64,000 bases of DNA from positions 308,553-372,552 of the forward strand of contig NZ_BAABHS010000005.1 in the NCBI RefSeq assembly GCF_039542225.1, given 5' to 3'. The notes below the pieces were generated by a model. It made no database searches. It had not been told where the DNA came from and worked only from the letters and a program-made list of their open reading frames with translations. The DNA is from Yinghuangia aomiensis. Its GTDB lineage: Bacteria; Actinomycetota; Actinomycetes; Streptomycetales; Streptomycetaceae. Below, piece after piece: positions 52,257 through 60,833 of the stretch. Position numbers and translations under genes: made by a program. How positions within the stretch are numbered: the first letter of the stretch is position 1; the number at the start of each line of letters is the position of its first letter.

Positions 52257-53624
52257 ATGCCGACGCACATCACCGAAGCCGTCCCGGCCGTCCTTCGCCT
52301 CAAGATGCCCGCCGCCGCGCCGGTGCCTTCCGGGTCCGGCGGAGGGCCCGACATCGCGGCGACCGTGCGCGGCATCATCGAGGACGTGCGTGCCCGCGGC
52401 GAAGAAGCGGTCCGCGAGTACTCCGAGCGCTTCGACGGTTGGGCCCCGGACACGTTCCGGTTGTCCCCGGAACGCATCGAGGAACTCGTCGCCGGACTGC
52501 CGCGCCGGACCATCGACGACATCCGCACCGTCCAGGCGAACGTCCGTGCCTTCGCGGAGCACCAGATGCGCTCGCTCACCGACTTCGAGGTGGAGACGCA
52601 GCCGGGCGTCTTCCTCGGGCAGCGCAACACGCCGGTCGACGCCGTCGGCGCGTATATCCCAGGCGGCCGCTACCCGCTCGTGGCATCCGCACATATGACC
52701 GTGCTCACCGCCAAGGTCGCGGGTGTCCCGCGCGTCGCGGCGTGCACCCCCCCGATCCGCGGCGAGATACCCGCGGCGACGATTGCGGCGATGCACATGG
52801 CCGGCGCGGACGAGATCCACGTGCTCGGCGGCGTCCAGGCGATCGCGGCCCTGGCTCTCGGAACCGCCGCTCCGGACAAGGTCGACCTGCTCACCGGGCC
52901 GGGCAACGCCTACGTCGCGGAGGCCAAGCGCCAGTTGTTCGGCGAAGTGGGAATCGACCTTTTCGCCGGGCCGACCGAGATCCTGATCGTCGCCGACCGG
53001 CACGCGGATCCGTTCCTCGTCGCCGTGGACCTGCTCAGCCAGGCCGAGCACGGACCGGATTCACCCGCCGTCCTGATCACGGACAGCGAAGCCCTCGGCC
53101 GTGAGGTGTTGGCGCTCGTGGAGCGGATCCTGCCCGGCATGCCCACCTCGGACCTGGCCGGCCCGGCCTGGCGTGACCACGGCCAAATCCTCGTCACCGA
53201 GGACTTGGACGCGGCGTTCGCGCTCGCGGACGAGTTCGCCGCCGAACACGTCCAGGTTCTCACCGACAACCCGCGTCAGGCGCTCACCGCCATGCGCCAC
53301 TACGGGGCGCTGTTCCTCGGCGAGGGCACCTGCGTCTCGTACGGAGACAAGGTCATCGGCACGAACCACACGCTGCCCACGCGCGGCGCGGCCCGCTACA
53401 CCGGCGGCCTCTGGGTCGGCAAGTTCCTGCGCACGACCACCTACCAGGAAGTCACCAACGCCGAGGCGGCCGCGGAACTGGGCGAACTGTGCGGCCGGGC
53501 CTCCCGTGTGGAGTCGTTCGAGGGGCACGCACGCTCGGGTGATGTGCGGGCGGCCCGACACCACGGAACACCTCTCGCATGGGCCCCCTGGCACTCCTGG
53601 GACACGTCGGCCGCCCAGGCCTGA
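52257..53624 (+). CDS. Histidinol dehydrogenase family protein, HpsN-like
   Basis: The 455-residue protein belongs to the HisD family: YIPGGRYPLVASAHM, VDLLTGPGNAYVAEAKRQLF, the zinc-site LLSQAEHGPDSPAVLI, and catalytic Glu-His in FAAEHVQVLTDN. No other histidine genes are nearby. Segments such as YTGGLWVGKFLRTTTYQEV and GASRVESFEGHARSGDV-like sequence near the end resemble HpsN, the sulfopropanediol 3-dehydrogenase, more than biosynthetic HisD. It may therefore oxidise a primary alcohol to a carboxylate in two NAD-dependent steps; the substrate is unproven. GGAGC precedes the ATG at 52257. Regulation by the divergent LacI repressor is likely. Confidence 0.85.
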   Translation: MPTHITEAVPAVLRLKMPAAAPVPSGSGGGPDIAATVRGIIEDVRARGEEAVREYSERFDGWAPDTFRLSPERIEELVAGLPRRTIDDIRTVQANVRAFAEHQMRSLTDFEVETQPGVFLGQRNTPVDAVGAYIPGGRYPLVASAHMTVLTAKVAGVPRVAACTPPIRGEIPAATIAAMHMAGADEIHVLGGVQAIAALALGTAAPDKVDLLTGPGNAYVAEAKRQLFGEVGIDLFAGPTEILIVADRHADPFLVAVDLLSQAEHGPDSPAVLITDSEALGREVLALVERILPGMPTSDLAGPAWRDHGQILVTEDLDAAFALADEFAAEHVQVLTDNPRQALTAMRHYGALFLGEGTCVSYGDKVIGTNHTLPTRGAARYTGGLWVGKFLRTTTYQEVTNAEAAAELGELCGRASRVESFEGHARSGDVRAARHHGTPLAWAPWHSWDTSAAQA

Positions 53625-53933
53625 CCCGAGCGGCACCGCGGCATCCGCGCAGGAGTGCGTCGGGTCCGAGCCCCCCTCCCCCACACGCGTGCGCCGGAAG
53701 CGCCTCCGCTTTCGGTGAACTCCCCCACCCCGCAGCAGAGTCACGGGGCCGCCGCACGGTATCGAACGGGCGGCGCAGCGAACCTTGCCAGGTCATGCGA
53801 CGCACGTACGCCGGGGCGGAGACCGAGTTCCCCAGGGGCGCCGTGCCGCGCATCCGCCGGCTGAAGGCCCGTCATGGTGCGGAGAGTTGCACCCGCCCGG
53901 CGCAGGTGGCCTCCGGAAGGGTGCCGCGTGTTC
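53625..53933. other. Intergenic region between HisD-like and GntR genes
   Basis: These 309 bases separate two convergent genes. No gene, convincing terminator hairpin or repeat was recognised. Confidence 0.4.
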
Positions 53934-54629
53934 TCACGTTCGCTCTGCGCGCGTGTGCTCGCCGCTTTGCGGCAGCGTGGGTTCGTTCGCCAATCCGATG
54001 CGGCGCCCCACCGCGGCAATGTGCTCGACGAGCAGGGCACGAGCATCGGTTGTGCGGCCCTCGGCCAGTGCGCGCGCCAGAACGGTGTGCTCGGTGATGT
54101 CCGCGGCAACGTGGGCCGCCTGTGCGGTGGAGGCGGCGCTGACGCGGATCTGCTGGTCCCACAGGGCCGCGTGGGACGCGGCGAGCACGGCGTTGCCGCC
54201 GGCGAGCATCAGCCGGGCGTGGAATTCCCGCGCCGTCTCCAGAGTCTCGCGGGAGGACGGCCCGCAGGGCATCCCGGCCTCCCGGGTGGCCAGCGCGAGC
54301 AGGTCCTTGCCGACGGCACGGACGGCGGCGTCCGACTGCATGGACAGGGAATCGACGGCGAAGAGCTCCATCAGCAACCGCGCCTGCAAGACAGCCGTGG
54401 CCTCCCCCGGGGTGACCGGGACGACCAACGCACCACGTTTGGGATAGAGGCGGAGGAACCCTTGGGCCTCCAATCGGAGGAAGGCCTCGCGGACCGGGGT
54501 GCGCGAGACGCCCAGCGCTGCCGCAATCGCTCCCTCGGACAGCAATTCGCCGCCCGCGTAGGCGCCGTCGAGCAGGCGATCGCGCAGGTGGTCGTAAACG
54601 AGTTCGGCAGCAGGCTGCGGCTTCGGCAT
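53934..54629 (-). CDS. GntR family transcriptional regulator (FadR/FCD type)
   Basis: The 231-residue protein has the GntR winged helix at about residues 8-75 (ELVYDHLRDRLLDGAYAGGE, LLSEGAIAAALGVSRTPVRE, AFLRLEAQGFLRLYPKRGA) and an all-helical FCD effector domain with the metal-type histidines (EFHARLMLAGGN, ITEHTVLARALAEGRTTDAR, LLVEHIAAVGRR). Regulators of lactate operons (LldR type) belong here. The ATG at 54629 is preferred, because the in-frame ATG at 54674 lies within the repeats that are probably its operator. It is divergent from lutABC. Confidence 0.88.
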   Translation of the reverse strand: MPKPQPAAELVYDHLRDRLLDGAYAGGELLSEGAIAAALGVSRTPVREAFLRLEAQGFLRLYPKRGALVVPVTPGEATAVLQARLLMELFAVDSLSMQSDAAVRAVGKDLLALATREAGMPCGPSSRETLETAREFHARLMLAGGNAVLAASHAALWDQQIRVSAASTAQAAHVAADITEHTVLARALAEGRTTDARALLVEHIAAVGRRIGLANEPTLPQSGEHTRAERT

Positions 54630-54654
54630 GCGCCCATTCTGACGCGTCGACCCA

Positions 54655-54690
54655 GGATGCATCCAATCTTGCATCTATCCTTGCATCTAT
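54655..54690. promoter_or_regulatory. Candidate GntR operator: palindrome plus two direct repeats
   Basis: The perfect palindrome GGATGCATCC at 54655-54664 is followed by TTGCATCTAT at 54669-54678 and again at 54681-54690, a 12-base period. They fill the divergent GntR/lut promoter region. Confidence 0.55.
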
Positions 54691-54745
54691 GATTCGCTCG
54701 TGACGCCCAAGCGGACCTGAGCCGCTCGTGGAAAGGGATCTGACC

Positions 54746-55525
54746 TTGCGCACCGCGCTCTTCGTGACCTGCGTCAACGATGTGCTCTTCCCGACTTCCG
54801 GCCAGGCGGCTGTCGGCCTGCTCCGTCGGCTCGGAGTCGACGTCGACTTCCCGCCGGGGCAGAGCTGTTGCGGGCAGATGCACTGGAACTCCGGATACCG
54901 CGCCGACACCGCGCGGCTGGCCCGCCACTTCGTCGAGGTCTTCGGTGACTACGACGCAATCGTGGTCCCTTCGGCCTCGTGCGGGGGTGTGCCCGCCGAG
55001 GCATACGCGCTGGCGGCCCGGAGCGTGGGAGACGAAAAGCTCAGCCGCGCGGTGCGTGCGCTGGCGCCCCGGGTACACGAGTTGACGACGTTTCTGACGG
55101 ACGTCCTCGGCGTCGAGGACGTGGGAGCCTACTTTCCGCACACGGTCACCTACCACCCGACGTGTCACAGCCTCCGCGCCTCCCCCCTGGGGGATCGTCC
55201 GTACCGGCTCCTGCGGGCGGTAGCCGACATCGACCTCGTCGAACTCCCCGCGCGGGACGAATGCTGCGGCTTCGGCGGCACGTTCTCGGTGAAGAACCCG
55301 GCCGTGTCCGGGGCGATGAACGGCGACAAGGCCCGGCACGTCGCCGGGACGGGAGCATCCGTTCTGGCAGCCGTGGACAATTCATGCCTCATGAACATCG
55401 GGGGCCGGCTCGCCAAAGACGGCCACACGGTGCGCACGATGCACCTCGTGGAGATCCTCGCCCGAACCCGGGAAGACGGGCCGCTAGCCGGGCTCCCTTG
55501 CACAGGAGCGGGGTTCACGTCATGA
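54746..55525 (+). CDS. lutA: LutA-type (Fe-S)-binding subunit of lactate utilisation complex
   Basis: A 259-residue protein with two cysteine-rich CCG domains, the first ending in QSCCGQMHWNSGY and the second in ECCGFGGTFSVKNP, as in LutA/LldE. The likely start is TTG at 54746, because GAAAGGG lies nine bases upstream and the product begins RTALFVTCVND like other LutA proteins; the in-frame GTG at 54728 has no site. With LutB and LutC it oxidises L-lactate to pyruvate in the cytoplasm. It overlaps lutB by four bases and is divergent from a GntR regulator. Confidence 0.88.
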   Translation: MRTALFVTCVNDVLFPTSGQAAVGLLRRLGVDVDFPPGQSCCGQMHWNSGYRADTARLARHFVEVFGDYDAIVVPSASCGGVPAEAYALAARSVGDEKLSRAVRALAPRVHELTTFLTDVLGVEDVGAYFPHTVTYHPTCHSLRASPLGDRPYRLLRAVADIDLVELPARDECCGFGGTFSVKNPAVSGAMNGDKARHVAGTGASVLAAVDNSCLMNIGGRLAKDGHTVRTMHLVEILARTREDGPLAGLPCTGAGFTS

Positions 55526-56958
55526 GCCGAACCTTTGTCGGCTGGCCCAAGTTCCCCGAGGCCGCCGCGGCCGCCACACGGAACGGACAGCTCCGAGCGA
55601 ACGTCCGCCGGGCAACCGAGACCATCCGGGGCAAGCGCGAGCTGTTGGCGGCCGAGCGTCCGGACTGGGACGACCTGCGTGACAGCGCCACCGCGATCAA
55701 GGACGAGGTGCTGGCGCATCTCGACACCTACCTGCTCCAAGTCGAGGAAAAGGTCACCGCTGCCGGCGGGACCGTCCACTGGGCCCGGGACGCCGCAGAG
55801 GCCAACCGCATCGTCACCGTGCTGGCCCAAGAAACCGGCGCTCGCGAGGTCGTCAAGGTCAAGTCGATGCTCACCGAGGAGATCGGCCTGGACAACGCCC
55901 TGGAAGCGGCCGGGATCCGCGCCAGGGAGACCGATCTGGCCGCTGCCATCGTGCAGTTGGGCGACGACCTTCCCTCGCATGTGGTCGTGCCCGCGCTGCA
56001 CCGGAACCGGTCCGAGATCCGCGACATCTTCGTCCGCGAGATGGGCCGCCACGGCCGCCCGGCACCCGAGGGGCTGAGCGACGACCCGCCGCAACTGGCC
56101 GAAGCAGCCCGGTTGCACCTGCGGGAGAAATTCCTCACGGCCGACGTCGCCGTCAGCGGCGCCAACTTCCTCGTGGCCGAGACCGGGACGCTTGTCGTCG
56201 TCGAGTCCGAAGGCAACGGACGGATGTGCCTCACGCTGTGCGACACGCTCATCTCCGTCGTGGGCATCGAGAAGGTCGTGCCCACCTGGCGCGACCTGGA
56301 GGTCTTCCTCCAGTTGCTGGCCCGCAACGCCACCGGTGAGCGCATGGCCCCGTACACCACCACCTTCACCGGGGTGACGCCCGGCGACGGGCCTCAGGCC
56401 TTCCACCTCGTGCTGGTGGACAACGGGCGAACACATGCTCTGGCCGACCCTGTCGGGCGGCAGGCGCTGCGCTGCATCCGCTGCGGGGCGTGCATGAATG
56501 TCTGCCCCGTGTACGAGCGCACCGGCGGCCACGCCTACGGCTCCGTCTATCCCGGACCGATCGGCGCGATCCTCAACCCCCTGCTCAAGGGAGCGAATGA
56601 CCCGCAGACCGCCTCCCTGCCGTACGCGTCGTCACTGTGCGGGGCATGCAACGAGGTCTGCCCGGTCCGCATTCGGTTCACCGACGTGCTGCTCGAGCTG
56701 CGGCACCAAGTGGCCGAGGAAGGCACGGTGGTGAAGCAGCCCGCGGAGAAGGCGGCGCTGCGTCTGATCGGCACGGTCATGGCGCGTCCGGCCGTCTGGA
56801 ACGCGGCCGTGCGAGCCGCAGGCAAAGCCGGCGCCGTGGTGCCGAAGCGGCGGCTGCCCGGGCCGCTGGGCGGCTGGACGGACAGCCGACGTGTCCCCGA
56901 GCTTCCCCACGAGTCCTTCCGCGCATGGTGGAAGCGCACCAACGGAGGCACCAAATGA
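55522..56958 (+). CDS. lutB: LutB iron-sulfur subunit of lactate utilisation complex
   Basis: The 478-residue protein has an N-terminal LUD domain (about residues 60-300, with VVKVKSMLTEEIGLDNALEA and FLVAETGTLVVVESEGNGRM) and a C-terminal pair of four-cysteine iron-sulfur motifs, CIRCGACMNVCPVY and CGACNEVCPVRI. A DUF3390-like tail follows. The length is normal for LutB. The ATG at 55522 overlaps the lutA stop (ATGA), and its own stop overlaps the lutC start. Confidence 0.93.
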   Translation: MSRTFVGWPKFPEAAAAATRNGQLRANVRRATETIRGKRELLAAERPDWDDLRDSATAIKDEVLAHLDTYLLQVEEKVTAAGGTVHWARDAAEANRIVTVLAQETGAREVVKVKSMLTEEIGLDNALEAAGIRARETDLAAAIVQLGDDLPSHVVVPALHRNRSEIRDIFVREMGRHGRPAPEGLSDDPPQLAEAARLHLREKFLTADVAVSGANFLVAETGTLVVVESEGNGRMCLTLCDTLISVVGIEKVVPTWRDLEVFLQLLARNATGERMAPYTTTFTGVTPGDGPQAFHLVLVDNGRTHALADPVGRQALRCIRCGACMNVCPVYERTGGHAYGSVYPGPIGAILNPLLKGANDPQTASLPYASSLCGACNEVCPVRIRFTDVLLELRHQVAEEGTVVKQPAEKAALRLIGTVMARPAVWNAAVRAAGKAGAVVPKRRLPGPLGGWTDSRRVPELPHESFRAWWKRTNGGTK

Positions 56959-57590
56959 CCGGCAGCGCCCGTGAGGAGATCCTGGCCCGGGTCCGGGCAG
57001 CCGTGGCCGACCTGCCCGACGAGCCGGTGGCCGTGCCGCGCGGCTACCTGCGCCACGCGCCCGGCGTGGATCCGGCGGACCGCGAGGCAGTGCTCACCCT
57101 CATGATCGAGCGGTTGGAGGAATACGGCGCGGACGTGCACCGCGCCTCCGCTGCGGAAATGCCGTCGAGCTTGGCCGCCGCCCTGCCGGCCGGCAGGGTC
57201 GTTGTCCCGGCAGGTATTCCGGAGCGCTGGCTGAGCCGTTGGGGCGGCGAGCCGGTGTCCGACGAGCCACCGCTGTCCAAGGAGCAACTCGACCGCGTGG
57301 ACGCCGTCCTGACGACCTGTGCGGCAGCGATCGCCGAGTCGGGCACCATCGTGCTGGACGCGGGGCCGGGCCAGGGCCGTCGCGCAGCCACACTGCTGCC
57401 GGACCTGCACGTGTGCGTGGTCCGCGCGGAGCAAGTGGTGTCGTCGATGCCGGAAGCGATCGGTTCGTTGGATCCGCGCCGTCCCCTGACCTGGATCAGC
57501 GGCCCGTCCGCGACTGCGGACATCGAGATGATCCGGGTACCGGGCGTGCACGGACCTCGCCGATTGAGCGTGGTGCTCGTCGACGGATAG
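56955..57590 (+). CDS. lutC: LutC subunit of lactate utilisation complex
   Basis: A 211-residue LUD-domain protein with REEILARVRAAVADLPDEPV at the start, and the domain core AIAESGTIVLDAGPGQGRRA, ATLLPDLHVCVVRAEQVVSS and LTWISGPSATADIEMIRVPG VHGP. The last motif is the hallmark of LutC. It overlaps lutB by four bases and is followed after 15 bases by a strong terminator, so lutABC forms a closed operon. Confidence 0.92.
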   Translation: MTGSAREEILARVRAAVADLPDEPVAVPRGYLRHAPGVDPADREAVLTLMIERLEEYGADVHRASAAEMPSSLAAALPAGRVVVPAGIPERWLSRWGGEPVSDEPPLSKEQLDRVDAVLTTCAAAIAESGTIVLDAGPGQGRRAATLLPDLHVCVVRAEQVVSSMPEAIGSLDPRRPLTWISGPSATADIEMIRVPGVHGPRRLSVVLVDG

Positions 57591-57605
57591 CACGAGGGGG
57601 AAGCA

Positions 57606-57632
57606 GCGCCCGCCCGGGGTGTGGGCGGGCGC
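57606..57632 (+). terminator. Terminator of lutABC
   Basis: GCGCCCGCCC at 57606-57615 and GGGCGGGCGC at 57623-57632 form a perfect 10-base-pair stem with loop GGGGTGT, starting 15 bases after the lutC stop. The 224 bases between it and the next gene hold nothing recognisable. Confidence 0.8.
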
Positions 57633-57856
57633 CCGAACGAGGCTGGTTCAGGTCATGACCGCCTCGCTGTCCGCATGGGGCTACGGACTGACCTGGCTCC
57701 GGGGGTCTCTCGAAGCCTTTATGCCAGTCAACGGCGTCTTGGTTGACCAGGTCTTGTCCAGTCCGACGATGCCTTGGCGGCCGCTTCGTCCGGGCACCCA
57801 ACTGTCCGCCCCGGGCCGCGAAGCAGTCGGGCGGACGCCGCGAACGAGGCCGCCGG

Positions 57857-58645
57857 CTAGCGTGCGGTCCAGCCGCCGTCGACCGGCAGAGCCGCGCCGG
57901 TGATGAAGGACGCGGCGTCGGTGCACAGGAAAGCGGCCAGTTCGGCGACCTCCGCGGGCTCGATGAGCCGTTTGATGGCCGTGCGTTCGAGCATCACGTC
58001 GCGGACGACGGCTTCGGTCGAAATCCCGTGCACGGCAGCCTGATCAGCAATTTGGCCGGCCATCAACGGCGTGCGCACGAATGCCGGGTTGATGCAGTTG
58101 GCTGTGACCCCGTGCGGCGCTCCTTCGAGGGCTGCCACCTTGGAGAGGCCTTCGATGGCGTGCTTCGCAGCTACGTAAGCCGACTTGAACGGCGAGGCGC
58201 GCAATCCGTGTACCGACGAGATGTTGATGACGCGACCCCAGCGGTTCGCGTACATGTGGGGCAACGCCCGGCGCAGGATTCGGAACGGCGCCTCGACCAT
58301 GACCGTCAGGATCCGCCGGAATGCCTCGGGATCGAACTCGTGGATGGGCGCCACGACTTGGAAGCCCGCATTGTTCACGACGATGTCCGGGGCGATGCCC
58401 GATCGTTCCATTGCGCGGTCGAGGGAGTCCGGGTCGCCGAGGTCGACGACCAAGGCGGTGCCACCGCATTCCTTTGCGGCAGCGGCGGCCGGATCCGGGG
58501 CGCGATCGAGGACGACGACCTGTGCGCCTGCGGCTGCGAGGCGCATCGCGCAGGCCCGGCCTATGCCGCCCGCCGCGCCGGTGACCAGAGCCGTGCGTCC
58601 GGAAAGGTCGACGGCCGCTGCTGCGTTGATGGGGAGCTTGGACAT
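57857..58645 (-). CDS. 3-hydroxybutyrate dehydrogenase (SDR family)
   Basis: A 262-residue SDR enzyme: cofactor motif TGAAGGIG near residue 23, NNAG near 92, catalytic Ser in ISSVHGL and YVAAK. The segments VHGLRASPFKSAYVAAKHAI, KVAALEGAPHGVTANCINPA and AIKRLIEPAEVAELAAFLC are characteristic of D-3-hydroxybutyrate dehydrogenases, which convert 3-hydroxybutyrate to acetoacetate with NAD. The ATG at 58645 lacks a ribosome binding site, and a perfect palindrome lies five bases upstream. It is divergent from the peptidase-racemase operon. Confidence 0.87.
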   Translation of the reverse strand: MSKLPINAAAAVDLSGRTALVTGAAGGIGRACAMRLAAAGAQVVVLDRAPDPAAAAAKECGGTALVVDLGDPDSLDRAMERSGIAPDIVVNNAGFQVVAPIHEFDPEAFRRILTVMVEAPFRILRRALPHMYANRWGRVINISSVHGLRASPFKSAYVAAKHAIEGLSKVAALEGAPHGVTANCINPAFVRTPLMAGQIADQAAVHGISTEAVVRDVMLERTAIKRLIEPAEVAELAAFLCTDAASFITGAALPVDGGWTAR

Positions 58646-58954
58646 GCCGCGACCGTACGGTCGTCGGCGGCAATCGCCTATGTCCGCCGGTTGCACAATC
58701 GGCCGGAGATTCGTCCGCCACCACCGATGGCCACCACCGGCCCATGCCCAGGGTCCGCGGACCACGGAAAAGATCCCTCCCTCCGCGGCCGCGCCGCTGC
58801 GCACGGCCGCCGCGGCGGCGGTGCAGCGGCGCTCGGGCGCTGGAGCTGCGGCCCAAGACCGCGCGTCAAGTTGGTTCGCCAGGACAGTGTTCGCCGCCTG
58901 GCGGCTCAGGAGAATCGGGGTAATCCGCCCCGAGCCAGAAAGGCCGTTCACGCC
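58646..58954. other. Divergent region between hydroxybutyrate dehydrogenase and S58 peptidase
   Basis: No gene is supported in these 309 bases. They contain the palindrome listed next and, near the right end, AAAGG at 58940 as ribosome binding site for the peptidase. No clear promoter pair was found. Confidence 0.4.
58651..58662. promoter_or_regulatory. Palindrome GACCGTACGGTC
   Basis: A perfect 12-base palindrome begins six bases before the dehydrogenase start codon. No regulator gene is adjacent, so the binding protein is unknown. Confidence 0.4.
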
Positions 58955-59983
58955 GTGCCTCCCTTCGCAGCATCCTCTCCCGGCAAGCCTCGGCTGAGGG
59001 ATCTCGGACACCGGGTCGGTCCGCTCGCGCCGGGGCCTTCGAACGCGATCACGGACGTCGCCGGGGTGCGCGTGGGCCAAGCCACGGTGTTCGACCCTGA
59101 CCAGGGCGTCTACTCCGGCGTGACGGCGATCGTCCCCACCCCGTTGCCGGGGGTGCGGTCGTTGCCGGCGGGCTTCCATGTGGCGAACGGCTACGGGAAG
59201 TTCGTCGGCGCCACACAGCTGCTGGAGCTCGGTGAGTTGGAGACACCGGTGTTGCTCACCTCCACGCTTTCCACGTTCCGTGTGGCTGATGCCTTGGTCA
59301 GTTGGGTGCTTGAACGCTCCGACCGACCGGTCCGCTCGCTGAACCCCGTGGTCGGCGAGATCAACGACTCGTGGCTGTCCGCGACGGTGGCGCGTCCGGT
59401 GACCTCCGACCATGTCTTCCAGGCGCTGGCCGCGGCCGACGCGGGTCCGGTGGCGATGGGCAGTGTCGGTGGCGGCACCGGGGCGTGCGCACTTGGCTTC
59501 AAAGCGGGCATCGGCTCGGCTTCACGTCGCATCAACCTGAGGGGCCGAACCGTCACCGTCGGGGCGCTGGTCCAGGCGAACATGGACGGCATCCTGCGGC
59601 TTCCCGGACGGACGGTCCCGCCCGAAAGCCTGGGACTCCCCGGTGCGGGGCCGACCAGCGCCCAAGGATCCTGCGTGGTGGTGCTCGCCGCCGATTTCCC
59701 GTGCGTCGCGGCGCAGTTGTCGCGCATCGCGGCACGCGGGGTCATCGCACTGGGCCGGGTCGGCGCCGCCTTCAGTCACGGCAGCGGCGATTACTGCCTG
59801 GCGTTCTCCACGGATCCCACCACGACCGGCAACCTCGAACCCTCGGAACTGGACACGGTTTTCGCCACTGCCATGGATTGCGTCGAGGAGTCGGTCATCG
59901 ATGCCCTTCTCGCAGCGGATACGGTCACCGCGCCCTCGGGCCGAGTCGCGCACGCGCTTCCTCACGAGGTGCTTCAGGTATGA
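58955..59983 (+). CDS. P1/S58 family peptidase (DmpA-type D-aminopeptidase)
   Basis: A 342-residue N-terminal-nucleophile hydrolase of family S58. NAITDVAGVRVGQATV at 30-45 is the family start. The self-cleavage site is Gly238-Ser239 in QGSCVVVLAADFP, where Ser becomes the nucleophile; Asn209 in ALVQAN corresponds to the conserved Asn of DmpA. Other landmarks are GSVGGGTGACALGFKAGIGS and SHGSGDYCLAFST. DmpA-type enzymes release N-terminal L- or D-residues, and beta-peptidyl relatives also exist. The start is GTG at 58955. It overlaps the racemase gene by four bases (ATGA). Confidence 0.87.
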   Translation: MPPFAASSPGKPRLRDLGHRVGPLAPGPSNAITDVAGVRVGQATVFDPDQGVYSGVTAIVPTPLPGVRSLPAGFHVANGYGKFVGATQLLELGELETPVLLTSTLSTFRVADALVSWVLERSDRPVRSLNPVVGEINDSWLSATVARPVTSDHVFQALAAADAGPVAMGSVGGGTGACALGFKAGIGSASRRINLRGRTVTVGALVQANMDGILRLPGRTVPPESLGLPGAGPTSAQGSCVVVLAADFPCVAAQLSRIAARGVIALGRVGAAFSHGSGDYCLAFSTDPTTTGNLEPSELDTVFATAMDCVEESVIDALLAADTVTAPSGRVAHALPHEVLQV

Positions 59984-60720
59984 CCGACGCCGAACGCCCC
60001 GGACGCCGCCTGGGCATCCTCGGCGGCATGGGCCCCTTGGCCACCGCCGACTTCTACCGGCGGCTGGTGGAGCGTACGCCCGCCGGCATGGACCAAGAGC
60101 ACCTGCCGGTCGCGATTTGGGCCGATCCGCGTGTGCCCGACCGGACCGCTGCGTTGCTGGGCCTCGGCCCCTCGCCGGTGCCCGCGTTGCTGGAGGGCGT
60201 GCGCTGGTTGGAGTCGGCCGGCGCGGACGTGATCGCCATCCCGTGCAACACCGCACATGCGTACGTCGAGGACATCCGTGCAGCCAGCGGCGTCCCGCTC
60301 CTGGACATGATCGGAGCCGCCCTCGCGGACGCCCGGCGATGCGACGAGGACGTCACCCGGGTTGGCGTGCTGGCGACACGCGGTACGCGGTCCGCACGAC
60401 TGTACGAGCGTGCCGCGGAGGCGCACGGTGTGACGATCGTGCAGGTCCCGGATGACGTTCAGACAGACCTTGTGGACCGTGCGATCCGCGCCGTCAAGCA
60501 TGGGGCGGACTTGGACCAAGCGGCGCTGTGGATCGAGTCGGCGGCCGGGGTCCTGCGCGACCTCGGCGCTCAGGTCGCCGTCGCCGCGTGCACGGAAATC
60601 CCGCTGGTCGGCGCCCGAGCAGCGCGCGTGATTCCGGTCGTCGATTCGACCGCCAGCCTGGTGGAATACACCATGGCGCGCCTGTGGTCGCCATCGTCCG
60701 CCTCCCCAGCCCGACACTGA
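59980..60720 (+). CDS. Aspartate/glutamate racemase family protein
   Basis: The 246-residue protein has both catalytic cysteines of cofactor-independent racemases: Cys89 in IPCNTAHAY and Cys204 in ACTEIPLV. The start RLGILGGMGPLATADFYRRL is typical of aspartate racemases (YgeA/RacX group). It interconverts L- and D-aspartate or related amino acids. The gene overlaps that of the DmpA-type peptidase, so peptide-derived D-amino acids are its likely substrates. A hairpin terminator follows after 47 bases. Confidence 0.9.
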   Translation: MTDAERPGRRLGILGGMGPLATADFYRRLVERTPAGMDQEHLPVAIWADPRVPDRTAALLGLGPSPVPALLEGVRWLESAGADVIAIPCNTAHAYVEDIRAASGVPLLDMIGAALADARRCDEDVTRVGVLATRGTRSARLYERAAEAHGVTIVQVPDDVQTDLVDRAIRAVKHGADLDQAALWIESAAGVLRDLGAQVAVAACTEIPLVGARAARVIPVVDSTASLVEYTMARLWSPSSASPARH

Positions 60721-60767
60721 CGACGGGCCGGTCGGCAAATCAGCTCAAGGGCCGACGTCTCGACCTG

Positions 60768-60796
60768 CGGCCCCAGAGTGGATCACCCTGGGGCCG
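60768..60796. terminator. Bidirectional terminator between racemase and deacylase-family genes
   Basis: CGGCCCCAG at 60768-60776 pairs with CTGGGGCCG at 60788-60796; inside, GTG and CAC pair around GAT after a single mismatch. It lies between convergent genes ending at 60720 and 60834. Confidence 0.75.
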
Positions 60797-60833
60797 TTCG
60801 GTGACCGGCCGCGCCGGCCGATGCACAGGGTTG

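Noticed and set aside
52257..53624. Biosynthetic histidinol dehydrogenase hisD
   Set aside because: No other his genes are near, a LacI regulator with operators controls it, and C-terminal segments fit the HpsN-type branch better. The symbol hisD was withheld.
57619..57903. Possible small gene in the gap after lutC
   Set aside because: No homology, no ribosome binding site, and it begins inside the terminator hairpin and overlaps the dehydrogenase gene.
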